Below are positions 35,590-47,627 of a stretch of 64,000 bases of DNA, piece by piece (within the stretch, counting starts at the first letter, position 1; every line of letters begins with the position of its first letter). Source of the DNA: Roseovarius sp. THAF9 (GTDB lineage: Bacteria > Pseudomonadota > Alphaproteobacteria > Rhodobacterales > Rhodobacteraceae); NCBI RefSeq assembly GCF_009363715.1, contig NZ_CP045404.1, forward strand, positions 588,001 to 652,000. Direction: 5' to 3'. The position numbers were made by a program, and so were the translations under genes. The notes beneath the pieces are model-generated. The model did no database searches, had not been told where the DNA came from, and was given only the letters and a program-made list of their open reading frames with translations.

Positions 35590-35620
35590 AAAACGAAAAG
35601 ACCCGCCTCGGGGGCGGGTC
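35590..35620 (-). terminator. Rho-independent terminator of etfBA
   Basis: On the minus strand, GACCCGCC and GGCGGGTC form an 8-bp stem, followed by TTTTCGTTTTT. It is about 26 bases after the etfA stop. Confidence 0.85.
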
Positions 35621-35645
35621 AGTTCGATATCATGTGCGGACCGGC

Positions 35646-36574
35646 TCAGCCGAGCTTTTCGGTCAGTTCCGGCACGGCGTCGAAGAGGTCGGCTACGAGG
35701 CCGTAATCGGCGACCTGGAAGATCGGGGCCTCTTCATCCTTGTTGATGGCGACGATCACCTTGGAGTCCTTCATGCCCGCAAGGTGCTGGATCGCGCCCG
35801 AAATGCCGACGGCGATGTAGAGATCCGGCGCCACGACCTTGCCGGTCTGTCCGACCTGCCAGTCGTTGGGAGCATAACCGGAGTCGACGGCCGCACGGGA
35901 CGCGCCGACGGCGGCGCCCAGCTTGTCGGCGAGGTTCTCGACGAGTTCGAAATTCTCTTCCGAGCCGATGCCACGGCCGCCGGAGACGACGACGCCCGCC
36001 GAGGTCAGCTCGGGGCGGTCGGATTCAGCAACCTTGTCCTCGACCCATTCCGACAGGCCGGGGTTGTCGGCGGCGGAGATGGTCTCGACCGAGGCCGAGC
36101 CGCCGTCACTGGCGGCGTCGAAGGTGGAGGTGCGGAAGGTGACGACCTTCTTGGCATCCGAGGATTTCACCGTTTGGACCGCGTTGCCGGCGTAGATCGG
36201 ACGCTCGAACGTGTTGGCGTCGACCACGCCCGAGGCGTCGGAGATCACCATGACGTCCAGAAGGGCGGCCACGCGGGGCATGACGTTCTTGGCGTCTGTG
36301 GTGGCCGGGGCCACGATGTGCTCGTAGTCGCCTGCGAGCGACACGATCAGCGCGGCGGTGGATTCCGCCAGCCGGTGGCCCAGCGAGGCGTCCTCGGCCA
36401 CGAGGACCTTGGAGACACCGTCGATCTTGGCGGCGGCTTCACCCGCGGCGGCGGCAGAGCCCCCGGCGCAGAGCACGGTCACGTCGCCCAGCTGTTTGGC
36501 TGCGGTGACGGCCTTGGCGGTGGCGTCGATAGCCAGTTCGCCGTCGTTGACTTCGGCAAGAAGAAGTACAGACA

Positions 36575-36575
<1 letters not shown>
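35646..36575 (-). CDS. etfA: Electron transfer flavoprotein alpha subunit
   Basis: EtfA, 309 residues. It binds FAD and passes electrons from acyl-CoA dehydrogenases to ETF:ubiquinone oxidoreductase. The C-terminal FAD-binding segment [27 protein letters not shown] and the preceding [10 protein letters not shown] motif are intact (core motif [19 protein letters not shown]). The start codon overlaps the etfB stop. Mcd at 15906 is one expected electron donor. Confidence 0.95.
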
Positions 36576-37339
<764 letters not shown>

Positions 37340-37520
37340 GGTCTCCCTAAAAAATTGCGCAGAGCCGCTGCGAAACGACCCCGCCCCTTGCTCTGGGGCG
37401 TTTGATACAGAACTGTTAGCCGGGGAAACAGGGTAAAATCGTCACGTTTCCGACTTGCGACGTCGCGTTTCCGGTGCAGTACGGAGTTTCTTGCTCGGCT
37501 TCGTGGCCGTGGCGCCCCGA

Positions 37521-38099
37521 TCAGCGGTTGGCGCCCGGTGTCCAGAGCACGTCGTCACGCCCCGAATCGTTGGCCATGCGGGCGGCGACGAAGAACCAGT
37601 CGCTGAGACGATTGAGATATTTGACTGCCGCCGGATTGACGTGTTCCATCGTGGCCAGCTCCACCGAAAGCCGCTCGGCCCGGCGCGAGACGGTGCGGCA
37701 GAGATGCAGATGCGCCGAGAGCGCCGAGCCGCCGGGCAGGATGAAGCTGCGCAGGGGTTCGAGAACCTTGTTCATCGTGTCGATCTCGGTCTCAAGGCGG
37801 GCGACCTGGCTGTCGACCATGCGCAGGGGCTCGTATTCGGCCTTGTGGTCGTTTTCCATGTCAGGGCGACAGAGATCGGCGCCGAGGTCGAACAGGTCGT
37901 TCTGGATGCGCGACAGCGCGGCGTCGGTTTCGCCCTCGGCGTGCAGACGGGCAAGGCCGACGGTTGCATTCACTTCGTCGACGGTGCCGTAGGCGGTGAC
38001 GCGCATGGAGTGCTTGGCCACGCGAGACCCGTTGCCGAGCGCGGTTTCGCCGTGATCGCCGGTCTTGGTGTAGATCTTGTTGAGAACGACCATGTTCAT
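37521..38099 (-). CDS. Cob(I)alamin adenosyltransferase, PduO type
   Basis: A 192-residue ATP:cob(I)alamin adenosyltransferase that makes adenosylcobalamin. The nucleotide-binding N-terminal motif KIYTKTGDHGETALGNGSRV and the C-terminal CRTVSRRAERLSVELA are the family signatures. AdoCbl is needed by ethylmalonyl-CoA and methylmalonyl-CoA mutases, fitting the mcd and etf genes in this window. It overlaps the HIG1 gene by four bases and lies 181 bases upstream of etfB on the same strand. Confidence 0.9.
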   Translation of the reverse strand: MNMVVLNKIYTKTGDHGETALGNGSRVAKHSMRVTAYGTVDEVNATVGLARLHAEGETDAALSRIQNDLFDLGADLCRPDMENDHKAEYEPLRMVDSQVARLETEIDTMNKVLEPLRSFILPGGSALSAHLHLCRTVSRRAERLSVELATMEHVNPAAVKYLNRLSDWFFVAARMANDSGRDDVLWTPGANR

Positions 38100-38308
38100 T
38101 CACCTCCCATTTGGCGGCGGATATAGACGAAAAGCAGGATGAGGACCACCGCGACGAACTGTGCGATGATGCGCCAGCGCATGAACTTGTTCGAGCGCTT
38201 GGCGTTTTCGATGCCTTCCTTGCCGAAGTTCGAGATCCCCATGATGAGGACAACTGCGACGACGCCGCAGGCGAGCGCGACGATGATGAAGAGAGGGTCG
38301 TTGAGCAT
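38096..38308 (-). CDS. HIG1-domain twin-transmembrane protein
   Basis: A 70-residue protein with two TM helices (about 5-24 and 46-64) joined by a basic loop, SNFGKEGIENAKRSNKFMRW, as in the HIG1 (hypoxia-induced) family. Mitochondrial HIG1 proteins assist respiratory supercomplexes; the bacterial role is unknown. It overlaps the start of the adenosyltransferase gene (ATGA), so they are translated together, a pairing common in Rhodobacteraceae. Confidence 0.85.
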   Translation of the reverse strand: MLNDPLFIIVALACGVVAVVLIMGISNFGKEGIENAKRSNKFMRWRIIAQFVAVVLILLFVYIRRQMGGE

Positions 38309-38417
38309 GTGAGACTCTTGGTTTTTCCGGTCAGGGGCGGAGGTAGCCCGTCTGTGTCAAAAGGCGAATGGGATATGGTGACGCGGGGCCGCTCTCCCGC
38401 CGTTCCGGGCCGTCCTG

Positions 38418-39248
38418 CTACAATTTCGCCTGAATCCAGTCGAGGGCGCTGGTGGGCAGGATGCGCCGCAGGATATCCAGTAGGTACGTCGGTGTGGTCA
38501 CGAAATAGCGCGGCCTGGGGCGCGGAGATTCCAGCGCATGGATCAGCTTTTTCGTGACGGCGGGGGCGGGCAATTCGAACGTGTCGGGGCCGCTGCTATG
38601 GTAGAGGCGCGGGATGAGGCGCTTTTCGTAGAGCGACCGGGCGGGCGCGTTTTCCCAGTCGATCCAGCGTTCGAAATGGGGGATCGAGTTGACGCGGATC
38701 TTGGAGGTCACCGGTCCGGGTTCGATCAGGACGATATGGATCGGCGTGTCGCGCATCTCGATCCGCATTGTGCTGGTCAGCCCTTCGAGCGCGTGCTTGG
38801 TGGCATTGTAGGCGCCGCGCATGCGCAGGGTGGCGAAGCCCAGTACCGAGGAGTTCTGCACGATGCGGCCGTGACCTTGCGCGCGCATCACGGGGATGAC
38901 TTGCCGCGTGAGGTCGTGCAAGCCAAAGAAGTTGGCCTCGAATATATCGCGCAGAGCGTCGGTGGGCAGGTCCTCGACCATGCCGGGGCAGCCGAAGGCG
39001 CCGTTGTTGAAGAGCGCATCGAGTGTGCCGCCGGTGGCATCGAGCACCTCGGCCAACCCGGCGGTTATGGTGTCGGGCTTTTGATAGTCGATGCGGGGAC
39101 TGTCGAAGCCTTCGGCCCGCATCCGCGCGCAATCCTCTTCCTGTCGGCAGGAGGCGAAAACGCGCCAGCCGCGGGCCCGCATGCCGTGTGCCGCGTCATA
39201 GCCGATGCCCGACGAACAGCCAGTGATAAGAAGGGATTTCTGCGTCAT
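38418..39248 (-). CDS. SDR-family NAD(P)-dependent oxidoreductase
   Basis: A 276-residue classical short-chain dehydrogenase. The cofactor loop is TGCSSGIG (Gly10-Gly16), FNNGAFG occupies the NNAG position, and the catalytic Tyr-x3-Lys is YNATK, preceded by NSSVLGF. Substrate is unknown; the long C-terminal part (SSGPDTFELPAPAVTKKLIH) resembles steroid or lipid-type SDRs. It is a single gene between the HIG1 and SH3 genes, all on the minus strand. Confidence 0.88.
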   Translation of the reverse strand: MTQKSLLITGCSSGIGYDAAHGMRARGWRVFASCRQEEDCARMRAEGFDSPRIDYQKPDTITAGLAEVLDATGGTLDALFNNGAFGCPGMVEDLPTDALRDIFEANFFGLHDLTRQVIPVMRAQGHGRIVQNSSVLGFATLRMRGAYNATKHALEGLTSTMRIEMRDTPIHIVLIEPGPVTSKIRVNSIPHFERWIDWENAPARSLYEKRLIPRLYHSSGPDTFELPAPAVTKKLIHALESPRPRPRYFVTTPTYLLDILRRILPTSALDWIQAKL

Positions 39249-39299
39249 GGCCGGACCTTGGCGCGGTCCGGCGCTATATGCAATCGCTTTGAGTGGAAA

Positions 39300-39992
39300 T
39301 CACTGCGCCGGGGCGCTGACGAGCCAGTCGGCCATCCAGCCCGTTTCGCCGGTTTCGAGAACCTCGAGTTCCAGCCAGCCATTGGCCGCCCTGCCGAGCA
39401 CGGCCACTTCGGCACCTTCGCCAAGATTGCCGACGCGGGCAAAATCCGTGCCGGGACCGCCGCGCATGTTAGCGGAGCTGGCCGTCACGTAGCGGATGTC
39501 GCCGCTGGTCGTGCCAGCGCGCGCCGTGCGCGCCGCTGCTTCGGCCTGTTTGCGCAGCTCGGCCTGCGAGGCTTGCTGTTCGAACAGCTCGATTGCGCCG
39601 GGCCAGTGCTTTTTGACCTCGTCCGCCGCTTCGCCGCCTTCGTCCAGAGCGGCAAGCACGGCGTTGTCCTCGTCGCTGCTCTCCGTCAGGAAACGGGCCT
39701 TGTCTTCCACCCGCTCGGTGCGGGCGGTTTCCTGCGCTGACCCCGCTTCGGACATGTCGCTGAGCGAGGCAAGGGTGATCTGGAGACGCTCGGGCTTGTC
39801 TTGCTTGGGCAGGTCGATGACCTCCGGCTCGGCAGGGTCGGCCGGTTGCGCGTCAGCGACGGTTGTCTCGGACTCCGGAGCGTTCGCCTGGGACTGGATG
39901 GAATTATCACGCGGTGCGTAATCGGCGCCGCCGCTCATCTCCCAGAAGGCGAAGCCAAGAAAAGCAAAAGTTACCAATATGAAGCGCCACAT
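39300..39992 (-). CDS. SH3b-domain envelope protein
   Basis: A 230-residue protein from the Met at 39992 (MWRFILVTFAFLGFAFWEMS); the frame extends 16 codons further upstream. One TM or signal helix is followed by an acidic, low-complexity middle (about 30-150). A C-terminal bacterial SH3 domain (about 165-228) has SSANMRGGPGTDFARVG and GETGWMADWLV. SH3b domains bind peptidoglycan or peptides in the periplasm. Its exact role is unknown. Confidence 0.82.
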   Translation of the reverse strand: MWRFILVTFAFLGFAFWEMSGGADYAPRDNSIQSQANAPESETTVADAQPADPAEPEVIDLPKQDKPERLQITLASLSDMSEAGSAQETARTERVEDKARFLTESSDEDNAVLAALDEGGEAADEVKKHWPGAIELFEQQASQAELRKQAEAAARTARAGTTSGDIRYVTASSANMRGGPGTDFARVGNLGEGAEVAVLGRAANGWLELEVLETGETGWMADWLVSAPAQ

Positions 39993-40137
39993 TGCGCGAA
40001 TCCCCCGAGGCAGCGAAGTCAATTTCTTGTTATAGAACACAAGTTACACGATTCGGTTCCGACCGGCATGGGAAAAGGTGCGGAATCTTCCCAACCTGTG
40101 CTTTACCTGCGCAAGGGCCAAGGCTATCACAGCATTT

Positions 40138-42456
40138 ATGAGTGATTTGGTCGATGACCCCAACATAGGCCCCGAGAGCGGGGGCGATGCCGTGGCGGAG
40201 CCGCTGCGCCGGGCCATCGGCGAGCGCTACCTGACCTATGCGCTGTCGACCATCATGCACCGCGCCTTGCCGGATGCGCGCGACGGGCTGAAGCCGGTCC
40301 ATCGGCGTATCCTGTTCGCCATGCGCGAGCTTCGGTTGAGCGCCAGCGGGGGGTTCCGCAAGTCCGCGAAGATCAGCGGCGACGTGATGGGCAACTATCA
40401 CCCGCATGGCGATGCCGCGATCTATGACGCGATGGCGCGTCTGGCGCAGGATTTCAACGTGCGCTACCCACTGGTCGACGGGCAGGGGAATTTCGGCAAT
40501 ATCGACGGGGACAACCCGGCCGCCAGCCGGTACACAGAGGCGCGGCTGACTATCGTGGCCGAGGCCCTGCTGGACGGGCTGAACGAGAACGCAGTTGACT
40601 ACCGGGACAATTACGACGGTACGCTGACTGAGCCTGTGGTGCTGCCGGCGCAGTTTCCGAATCTGCTGGCCAACGGGTCGAGCGGGATCGCGGTGGGCAT
40701 GGCCACGAACATTCCGCCGCACAATATCGCGGAACTGGTGGATGCGTGTCTGCATCTGATCAAGACGCCGGATGCGCGGGACGACACGTTGCTGAACTAC
40801 GTGCCGGGGCCGGATTTCCCGACTGGGGGCATCATCGTGGAGCCGCCCGAGGCAATCGCGCAGGCCTATCGCACCGGCAAGGGCGGGTTCCGGTTGCGGT
40901 GCCGCTACGAGGTCGAGGATCTGGGGCGCGGGCAGTGGCAGATCGTTGTCACCGAGATCCCCTATCAGGTGCAGAAGTCCAAGCTGATCGAGAAGCTGGC
41001 GGAGGTCATCCAGACCAAGAAGGTGCCAATCCTGGCCGATGTGCGGGACGAGAGCGCCGATGATATTCGCGTGATCCTTGAGCCTCGTTCGAAGAACGTG
41101 GAGCCCGAGGTGCTTATGCAGTCGCTCTATCGCAACTCGGATCTGGAAGTGCGGTTCAGCCTGAACATGAACGTGCTGGTCGACGGGGTGACGCCCAAGG
41201 TCTGCAGCCTGAAGGAAGTGCTGCGCGCCTTCCTCGATTTCCGGCGCGAGGTGCTGATCCGGCGGAGCGAGCACCGGATGGAGAAGATCGACCACCGGCT
41301 GGAGGTGCTGGAAGGGCTGATCGTGGCCTTCCTGAACCTCGACCGGGTGATCGACATCATTCGCTATGACGACGACCCCAAGGCGGCGCTGATGCGCGAG
41401 GATTGGGGGCGTGAGTTCACCCGCGCCAAGGACGAGGCGGATTACGTGCCGCCCATCGAGGGTGGCGAGGACGGGCTGACCGAAGTACAGTCCGAGGCGA
41501 TCCTGAACATGCGGTTGCGCAGCTTGCGGCGGCTGGAAGAGATCGAGCTGGTCAAGGAGCGTGACGCGCTGATGGCAGAGCGCGCGGGGCTGGAGGACCT
41601 CTTGGAGAGCGAGGGGCTTCAGTGGGATGCGATCTCGGATCAGCTAAAAGAGGTGAAGAAAAAGTTCGGCAAGGACTATGAGGGCGGCGCGCGCCGGACC
41701 ACGTTCGCCGAGGCTGGCGAGGTCGAGGAAGTGCCGCTGGAGGCGATGATCGACCGCGAGCCGATCACGGTGGTCTGTTCCAAGATGGGGTGGATCCGGG
41801 CCATGTCGGGGCATATTGACCTCGACCGCGAGCTGAAATTCAAGGACGGCGACGAAGGGCGGTTCATCTTCCATGCGGAGACGACCGACCGACTGTTGGT
41901 CTTTGGCACGAACGGGCGGTTCTACACGCTGAGCGCGGCCAACCTGCCCGGCGGGCGGGGGATGGGAGAGCCCTTGCGCCTGATGGTGGACCTGCCAAAC
42001 GAGTCCGACATCGTGGCGATCTTCATCCACAAGCCGGGGCGGAAATTGTTGGTGGCGTCCTCGGCGGGCGACGGGTTCATCGTGCCCGAGGACGAGGTCG
42101 TGGCGCAAACACGCTCTGGCAAACAGGTGCTGAACGTGCGCGACGGCGTACGGGCGCAGGTGTGCCGGGCGGTTTCGGGCGATCACGTGGCCTGCGTGGG
42201 CGAGAACCGCAAGGTGCTGATCTTCCCGCTGGATGAGCTGCCCGAGATGGGCCGCGGCAAGGGCGTGCGGTTGCAGAAATACAAGGATGGCGGGTTGTCC
42301 GATGCCACGACCTTCACGCTGGCCGAGGGCCTGAGCTGGCTCGATCCGGCGGGGCGGACACGGACCGAGACCGCGCTGGAGGAATGGACGGCGCGCCGCG
42401 CCGGTGCGGGGCGCATGGCGCCGAGGGGCTTTCCGCGTAACAACCGTTTCACCTGA
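40138..42456 (+). CDS. parC: DNA topoisomerase IV subunit A
   Basis: ParC, 772 residues from ATG 40138 ([11 protein letters not shown]). The winged-helix breakage-reunion domain has the catalytic Tyr in [10 protein letters not shown] and [11 protein letters not shown]. It has the compact C-terminal beta-pinwheel typical of alphaproteobacterial ParC, and the segment [19 protein letters not shown] is the quinolone-binding region. The residues there (His-Gly-Asp-Ala-Ala) do not suggest an obvious resistance change. It is divergent from the SH3 gene. Confidence 0.95.
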   Translation: MSDLVDDPNIGPESGGDAVAEPLRRAIGERYLTYALSTIMHRALPDARDGLKPVHRRILFAMRELRLSASGGFRKSAKISGDVMGNYHPHGDAAIYDAMARLAQDFNVRYPLVDGQGNFGNIDGDNPAASRYTEARLTIVAEALLDGLNENAVDYRDNYDGTLTEPVVLPAQFPNLLANGSSGIAVGMATNIPPHNIAELVDACLHLIKTPDARDDTLLNYVPGPDFPTGGIIVEPPEAIAQAYRTGKGGFRLRCRYEVEDLGRGQWQIVVTEIPYQVQKSKLIEKLAEVIQTKKVPILADVRDESADDIRVILEPRSKNVEPEVLMQSLYRNSDLEVRFSLNMNVLVDGVTPKVCSLKEVLRAFLDFRREVLIRRSEHRMEKIDHRLEVLEGLIVAFLNLDRVIDIIRYDDDPKAALMREDWGREFTRAKDEADYVPPIEGGEDGLTEVQSEAILNMRLRSLRRLEEIELVKERDALMAERAGLEDLLESEGLQWDAISDQLKEVKKKFGKDYEGGARRTTFAEAGEVEEVPLEAMIDREPITVVCSKMGWIRAMSGHIDLDRELKFKDGDEGRFIFHAETTDRLLVFGTNGRFYTLSAANLPGGRGMGEPLRLMVDLPNESDIVAIFIHKPGRKLLVASSAGDGFIVPEDEVVAQTRSGKQVLNVRDGVRAQVCRAVSGDHVACVGENRKVLIFPLDELPEMGRGKGVRLQKYKDGGLSDATTFTLAEGLSWLDPAGRTRTETALEEWTARRAGAGRMAPRGFPRNNRFT

Positions 42457-42522
42457 GATTGATTTGTCGTGTGCGGGGGTTACCGCTTAGCTTTCTTGCA
42501 GATGCATGCAAGGAGGATGGAT

Positions 42523-42981
42523 ATGCTTTTGACACGACGGATAGTGATTGCGAGCGGTGCGGCGGCACTGTTGGCTCGGCCGGGTATGGCCGACGAGCCG
42601 CGCTGGTACCAGAACCGGGCCTATGCCGCGGACGGCGCGGACGTGGTGGCCTATTTCGGGCTGGAGCCGGGTGCGAACGGAGTGGCCGGATCGGACGAAT
42701 TCGTCACCGAGTGGAACGGGGCGAAATGGCGGTTTTCGTCTGCCGAGAACCAGGCGGCGTTCGAGGCGAACCCGCAGAAATACACGCCGGCCTTCGGTGG
42801 CTATTGTGCTTGGGCGGTGTCGCAGGGCTACACCGCGCATGGCGACAAAGATGCCTGGACGGTGCATGGCGGTAGGCTTTACCTCAATTACAACAAGTCG
42901 GTGCGCCAGCGGTGGTCGGGGGACATTCCGGGCAACGTGTCAAAAGGCGAGGCGAATTGGCCGAACGTTCTGGGCGGCTAG
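42523..42981 (+). CDS. YHS domain-containing exported protein
   Basis: A 152-residue protein. The start at 42523 is fixed by AGGAGG six bases upstream. The N-terminus (MLLTRRIVIASGAAALLARP) is a signal peptide with a twin-arginine-like RR. The YHS-type region about 45-110 (DVVAYFGLEPGANG, WRFSSAENQAAFEANPQKYTP, GGYCAWAVSQGY) is typical of metal-binding YHS proteins; one Cys remains (GGYCAWA). Homologues are often near copper or haem genes, but none are adjacent here. Confidence 0.85.
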   Translation: MLLTRRIVIASGAAALLARPGMADEPRWYQNRAYAADGADVVAYFGLEPGANGVAGSDEFVTEWNGAKWRFSSAENQAAFEANPQKYTPAFGGYCAWAVSQGYTAHGDKDAWTVHGGRLYLNYNKSVRQRWSGDIPGNVSKGEANWPNVLGG

Positions 42982-42992
42982 CGTCGGTGTGC

Positions 42993-43012
42993 GTGGGTTT
43001 TCACACGCCCTA
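42993..43012 (+). repeat. ACCCACCCTAC intergenic hairpin, degenerate copy 7
   Basis: GTGGGTTTTCACACGCCCTA, 11 bases after the YHS gene stop. Two changes in the right arm weaken the stem compared with copies 2 and 6. Confidence 0.6.
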
Positions 43013-43038
43013 CGGCTTAAGTTTTGCCCAAGGCAGGA

Positions 43039-43062
43039 GGTCCCGGGTCAAACACGGGACGG
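43039..43062 (+). repeat. GGTCCCGGGTC intergenic hairpin, copy 2
   Basis: GGTCCCGGGTCAAACACGGGACGG, 27 bases after hairpin copy 7 and before the convergent P450 gene. It is related to the copy at 23297, with an imperfect right arm. Confidence 0.65.
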
Positions 43063-43087
43063 GGTGAGGTATAAGCCAGCGGACGCG

Positions 43088-44470
43088 TCAGGCGACGGAG
43101 GCCGGTTGCGGCGTCGAGACTGGCTCGGCTTCGAGCCAGACGCCGCCTTCGGGGCGCAGGGTGAGGATCATCACCGGGTCCGGGTTGCGGCCGGCGACGG
43201 GGGTGAAGCGGAACCGGTTGAGTAGCGTGCCGAGGATGATCACCGCCTCTTGCAACGCGAAGCTGGCACCGATGCAGATGCGCGGGCCGTCGCCGAAGGG
43301 CAGATAGGCGTAGCGCTCCACCGATTTGCGGTCGGCAAACCGGTCGGGGCGGAAGGCGTCGGGATCTTCCCAGAGCATGTGATGGCGGTGAAGCGCATAT
43401 ATGGGCAGAATCACCGTGTCGCCCTTGCGGATCTCGCGCCCGCAAAGCGTGTCGTTGGCCATCGCCGTGCGGGAAACCATACCGGCAGGGGGATAGAGGC
43501 GCAGGGCCTCGTCAATGATCTGGCGGATGAAGGGAAGTTTTTCCACATGCTCGCCCGTCACCGGGCCGTCGCCGCAGACCGCGCGCAACTCGGCGCGGGC
43601 GCGGTTCTGGACGTCTTGGTCGAAGGCGCAAAGGTAGAGCGACCAGCCAAGGGTGAGCGCGGTCGTCTCGTGGCCTGCGACGATGAAGGTCAGCAGATTG
43701 TCGCGTAGTTCGGCAGTGTTCATCTGGCGCTTGGTCTTGGGGTCCTCGCCTTCCATCAGCAGGTCGAGCAGGTCGGGCACGCCCTCGGGGCCGCGCTGGC
43801 GGCGCGCCTCGATCGCCTCGTCGGCGATGCGGCGCATGTCGCCCACAGCGTTGCGGGAAAAGATCAGGCGGCCGGGGCGCGGCACCCAGTCGGGCGCGCC
43901 CAGCACGTCGAGCAGGGAAATCTTGCCAGCCTCGGAGATATAGGCGTCGATGCCGCGATGCACCGCGTCGGCGTCGAACATGCCGTCGCCGGAGAAAGTC
44001 ACGTCGGCGATGACGTCGAAGGTGGTGCGCACCATGTCGGCGGCCATGTCGATGGCGCGAGGGCCGGCCTGGGCCACGCGGTCGGCGCTGCGCTGGGCGG
44101 CGGCGGTCATGATTGGCGCGAGGTTCATCACGTTGCGGTGCGAGAACACGGGCGCTGCCGTGCGCCGCTGCCAGCGCCAGTGTGCGCCCTCGGCGATAAA
44201 GAGCGACTCTCCGATGGCGGGTTTCAGCAGGTTCTTGGTGACCAGCGACTTGGGGTAGGTATCCACCCGCTCCAGAAGCATTTCCCGGATCGCGCCGGGG
44301 TCCATCACCATGTGCCACCGCTTGCCGGTGCGGCCCGACACCATGGGCTGGCGGGTGGCAAGTTCGGGGATGATGCTGAGCACGTTGCGCCGCGCCGCGC
44401 CGAGACTGCCGAGAACGCCCATCGGCTCGGTGACGAGGGGGACTTTGACGGGGGTGTCGGCGTGGGACAT
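43088..44470 (-). CDS. Cytochrome P450
   Basis: A 460-residue bacterial P450 from the Met at 44470 (MSHADTPVKV, with GGAG eight bases upstream). Markers: oxygen-binding I-helix AGHETTALTLGW, K-helix EALRLYPPAG (ExxR), and the haem loop FGDGPRICIG with Cys399. It lacks a membrane anchor, so it is soluble and needs a separate ferredoxin and reductase, none of which is adjacent. It resembles the CYP102-like or fatty-acid hydroxylating branch in its K-helix and haem loop; substrate is unknown. Confidence 0.9.
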   Translation of the reverse strand: MSHADTPVKVPLVTEPMGVLGSLGAARRNVLSIIPELATRQPMVSGRTGKRWHMVMDPGAIREMLLERVDTYPKSLVTKNLLKPAIGESLFIAEGAHWRWQRRTAAPVFSHRNVMNLAPIMTAAAQRSADRVAQAGPRAIDMAADMVRTTFDVIADVTFSGDGMFDADAVHRGIDAYISEAGKISLLDVLGAPDWVPRPGRLIFSRNAVGDMRRIADEAIEARRQRGPEGVPDLLDLLMEGEDPKTKRQMNTAELRDNLLTFIVAGHETTALTLGWSLYLCAFDQDVQNRARAELRAVCGDGPVTGEHVEKLPFIRQIIDEALRLYPPAGMVSRTAMANDTLCGREIRKGDTVILPIYALHRHHMLWEDPDAFRPDRFADRKSVERYAYLPFGDGPRICIGASFALQEAVIILGTLLNRFRFTPVAGRNPDPVMILTLRPEGGVWLEAEPVSTPQPASVA

Positions 44471-44623
44471 GCGGTCTCCGGTTCTGTCTAAGTCAAACAT
44501 AGGCGCGCCAGAGGCATGCGGCAAACCTGCGGCGGAAATCTGCGGCAATATGGGGCAGGGCGGGAATTGCCAGCGCCGGGCAGTCTTGCTAACGCTGAAA
44601 TGGGACGGATCCGGGGGGCGGGG

Positions 44624-45292
44624 ATGCTGCGAATACTGGCTTTGGGGTTGATGATTGCCGGCGTGGCGGCCTGCACACGGGTGGACGACCTAGATGATGC
44701 GCCGGTCTACCTCGGCAATTTCCATCTTGGGCATAACGTGGTGGCGGCGCCCAATCTGCAGAAAGGGCCGCTGTCGCGCGAGGCCAGCAAGGCGGCGTGG
44801 ATCGTGGCGATGAGAAAGGCCGTGGACGAACGGTTCTCGCGGCAGGAAGGCACGCGGCTTTATCACCTAGGGATCACGCTTGAGGCCTATGTTCTGGCGC
44901 GCGCGGGCATCCCGGTAGTGGCGGCGCCGAAGTCGGTGCTGGTGCTGAAGGTCACGGCGTGGGACGACGCGGTACAAGCGCGGCTGAACGAGACGCCGGA
45001 ACTGATCACCGTGATCGAAAGCCTGTCGGGGGATACGGTCGTGGGCTCTGGCCTGACGCGGACGGCCGAAGAGCAGATGCAGGTGTTGACACAGAAAGCG
45101 GCCAAGCTGATCGAGAACTGGCTGGTGCGGCAGAACAATGCCGAAGGCTGGTTCGAGGATGATGGCCGGCCGGCCCGGTCCAAGGCCAGGGCTCGCGCGG
45201 CGCAAGCGCGGGCGGCGGCCTCGGAAGAAGAGCGGATGCAGGCGGCGGACAAGGCGGCGTTGAAAAAGGCCCAAGCGCAGGGGGCGGAATAG
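44624..45292 (+). CDS. Lipoprotein of unknown function
   Basis: A 222-residue predicted lipoprotein: MLRILALGLMIAGVAAC, with lipobox GVAAC and acylated Cys17. The frame continues upstream to 44516 without a signal. The middle (about 35-165) is an alpha/beta domain with no recognised family. The C-terminal 50 residues are Ala/Lys/Arg/Glu-rich and helical (SKARARAAQARAAASEEER). No functional clue from neighbours; tuf follows after 160 bases. Confidence 0.72.
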   Translation: MLRILALGLMIAGVAACTRVDDLDDAPVYLGNFHLGHNVVAAPNLQKGPLSREASKAAWIVAMRKAVDERFSRQEGTRLYHLGITLEAYVLARAGIPVVAAPKSVLVLKVTAWDDAVQARLNETPELITVIESLSGDTVVGSGLTRTAEEQMQVLTQKAAKLIENWLVRQNNAEGWFEDDGRPARSKARARAAQARAAASEEERMQAADKAALKKAQAQGAE

Positions 45293-45452
45293 GAAGCGCT
45301 CCAGCCCCTTGGCCGTGGCGGCGTCACTCCGGTCCGCATGGGCGTCGGAAAGACGCATGAACCGCTTGATTTTCCCGGTTGAAGCCAATAAATCCGCGGC
45401 CAGTAGCAATTCGGGCCGCGACAGGCCCCCAATAGGATAAGGCGCCCACGAG

Positions 45453-46628
<1,176 letters not shown>

Positions 46629-46682
46629 TCTGAGGCAAAGCGTCATCCCGGGCAAGGTCTTGGATCTCTCGGAAAAATTTGG

Positions 46683-46715
46683 AAGGGCGTCCAGAACGGG
46701 CGCCCTTTTCTTTTT
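46683..46715 (+). terminator. Rho-independent terminator of tuf
   Basis: AAGGGCGTCC-AGAAC-GGGCGCCCTT, a 10-bp stem with one G-U pair, followed by TTCTTTTTC. It is about 55 bases after the tuf stop. Confidence 0.85.
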
Positions 46716-46739
46716 CGGGCTGGGGTGAGATCAAGGCAT

Positions 46740-47396
46740 ATGACACATCCCTTTCCCGACCCCGACACGCGCAACCCGCTGATCCTGCCCGATGGGAGTG
46801 CCCATGCGGGGACCGTATTCCTGAAGACCGTGATCGAGCATCCGCGGTTCATCGTGGGCGATTACAGCTATGCCAGTGCCACGCATCCGCCCGACGACTG
46901 GGCGACGCATCTTGCGCCATATCTGTTTCCCGTCTCGGACGAGAAGCTTGTTCTCGGCAAGTTCTGTCAGATCGCGGATGGGGTGGTTTTCATCACCGCG
47001 TCGGCAAACCACCGTCGCGACGGGTTCTCGACCTTTCCCTTTGCCGTGTTCGACCATGCCACGGCCGCGAACCGGCCGAGCCTGCCGGAGTGGTCCGGGC
47101 CGGACACGGTGCTGGGGCATGACGTTTGGTTGGGCAAGGATGCACGGATCCTGCCGGGGGCACGGCTGGGCAATGGCGTGATCGTCAGCGCTGGGGCGGT
47201 GGTGCGCGGTGACGTGCCGGATTACGCCGTTGTGGCCGGCAACCCGGGGCGGGTGGTGAAGATGCGCTTTGACGCGGAGACCATCGCCCAACTGAATGCG
47301 CTGGCGTGGTGGGACTGGCCCATAGACCGCATCCTGAAGCACGAGGCGGCGATCTGCGGCGCGGACATGAATGCGCTGGAGCGAGCCGCGCCGTAG
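46740..47396 (+). CDS. CatB-related hexapeptide O-acetyltransferase
   Basis: A 218-residue XAT/Vat-like acetyltransferase. From ATG 46740 it has KFCQIADGVVFITASANHRRD, the long loop before FPFAVFDHATA, and the C-terminal coil GHDVWLGKDARILPGARLGN ... GAVVRGDVPDYAVVAGNP. These enzymes form trimers with the active site between subunits and acetylate small molecules or streptogramin/chloramphenicol-like drugs. No resistance phenotype can be inferred. It follows the tuf terminator, so it has its own promoter. Confidence 0.85.
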   Translation: MTHPFPDPDTRNPLILPDGSAHAGTVFLKTVIEHPRFIVGDYSYASATHPPDDWATHLAPYLFPVSDEKLVLGKFCQIADGVVFITASANHRRDGFSTFPFAVFDHATAANRPSLPEWSGPDTVLGHDVWLGKDARILPGARLGNGVIVSAGAVVRGDVPDYAVVAGNPGRVVKMRFDAETIAQLNALAWWDWPIDRILKHEAAICGADMNALERAAP

Positions 47397-47627
47397 CGGC
47401 GATTGTCGAACCCCATGAGGCAATCCGCCACAGAGCGGGCCGAGCCCCGGTAAGGCCGTTTCGCACTGTTCTGGAAGAGGTGGCAGGCCGCAGCGGTGTG
47501 GGAAACTGTTGTGAAATCAATCTATAGGCCGCGTTTCTGCGGTTGCAGCATCGGCGTGGCATACCGTTGTATTCCGTTAAGGTGTTGAAATATTGACATT
47601 TTTTTAGGGCGGCGCGATCCTTTCAGG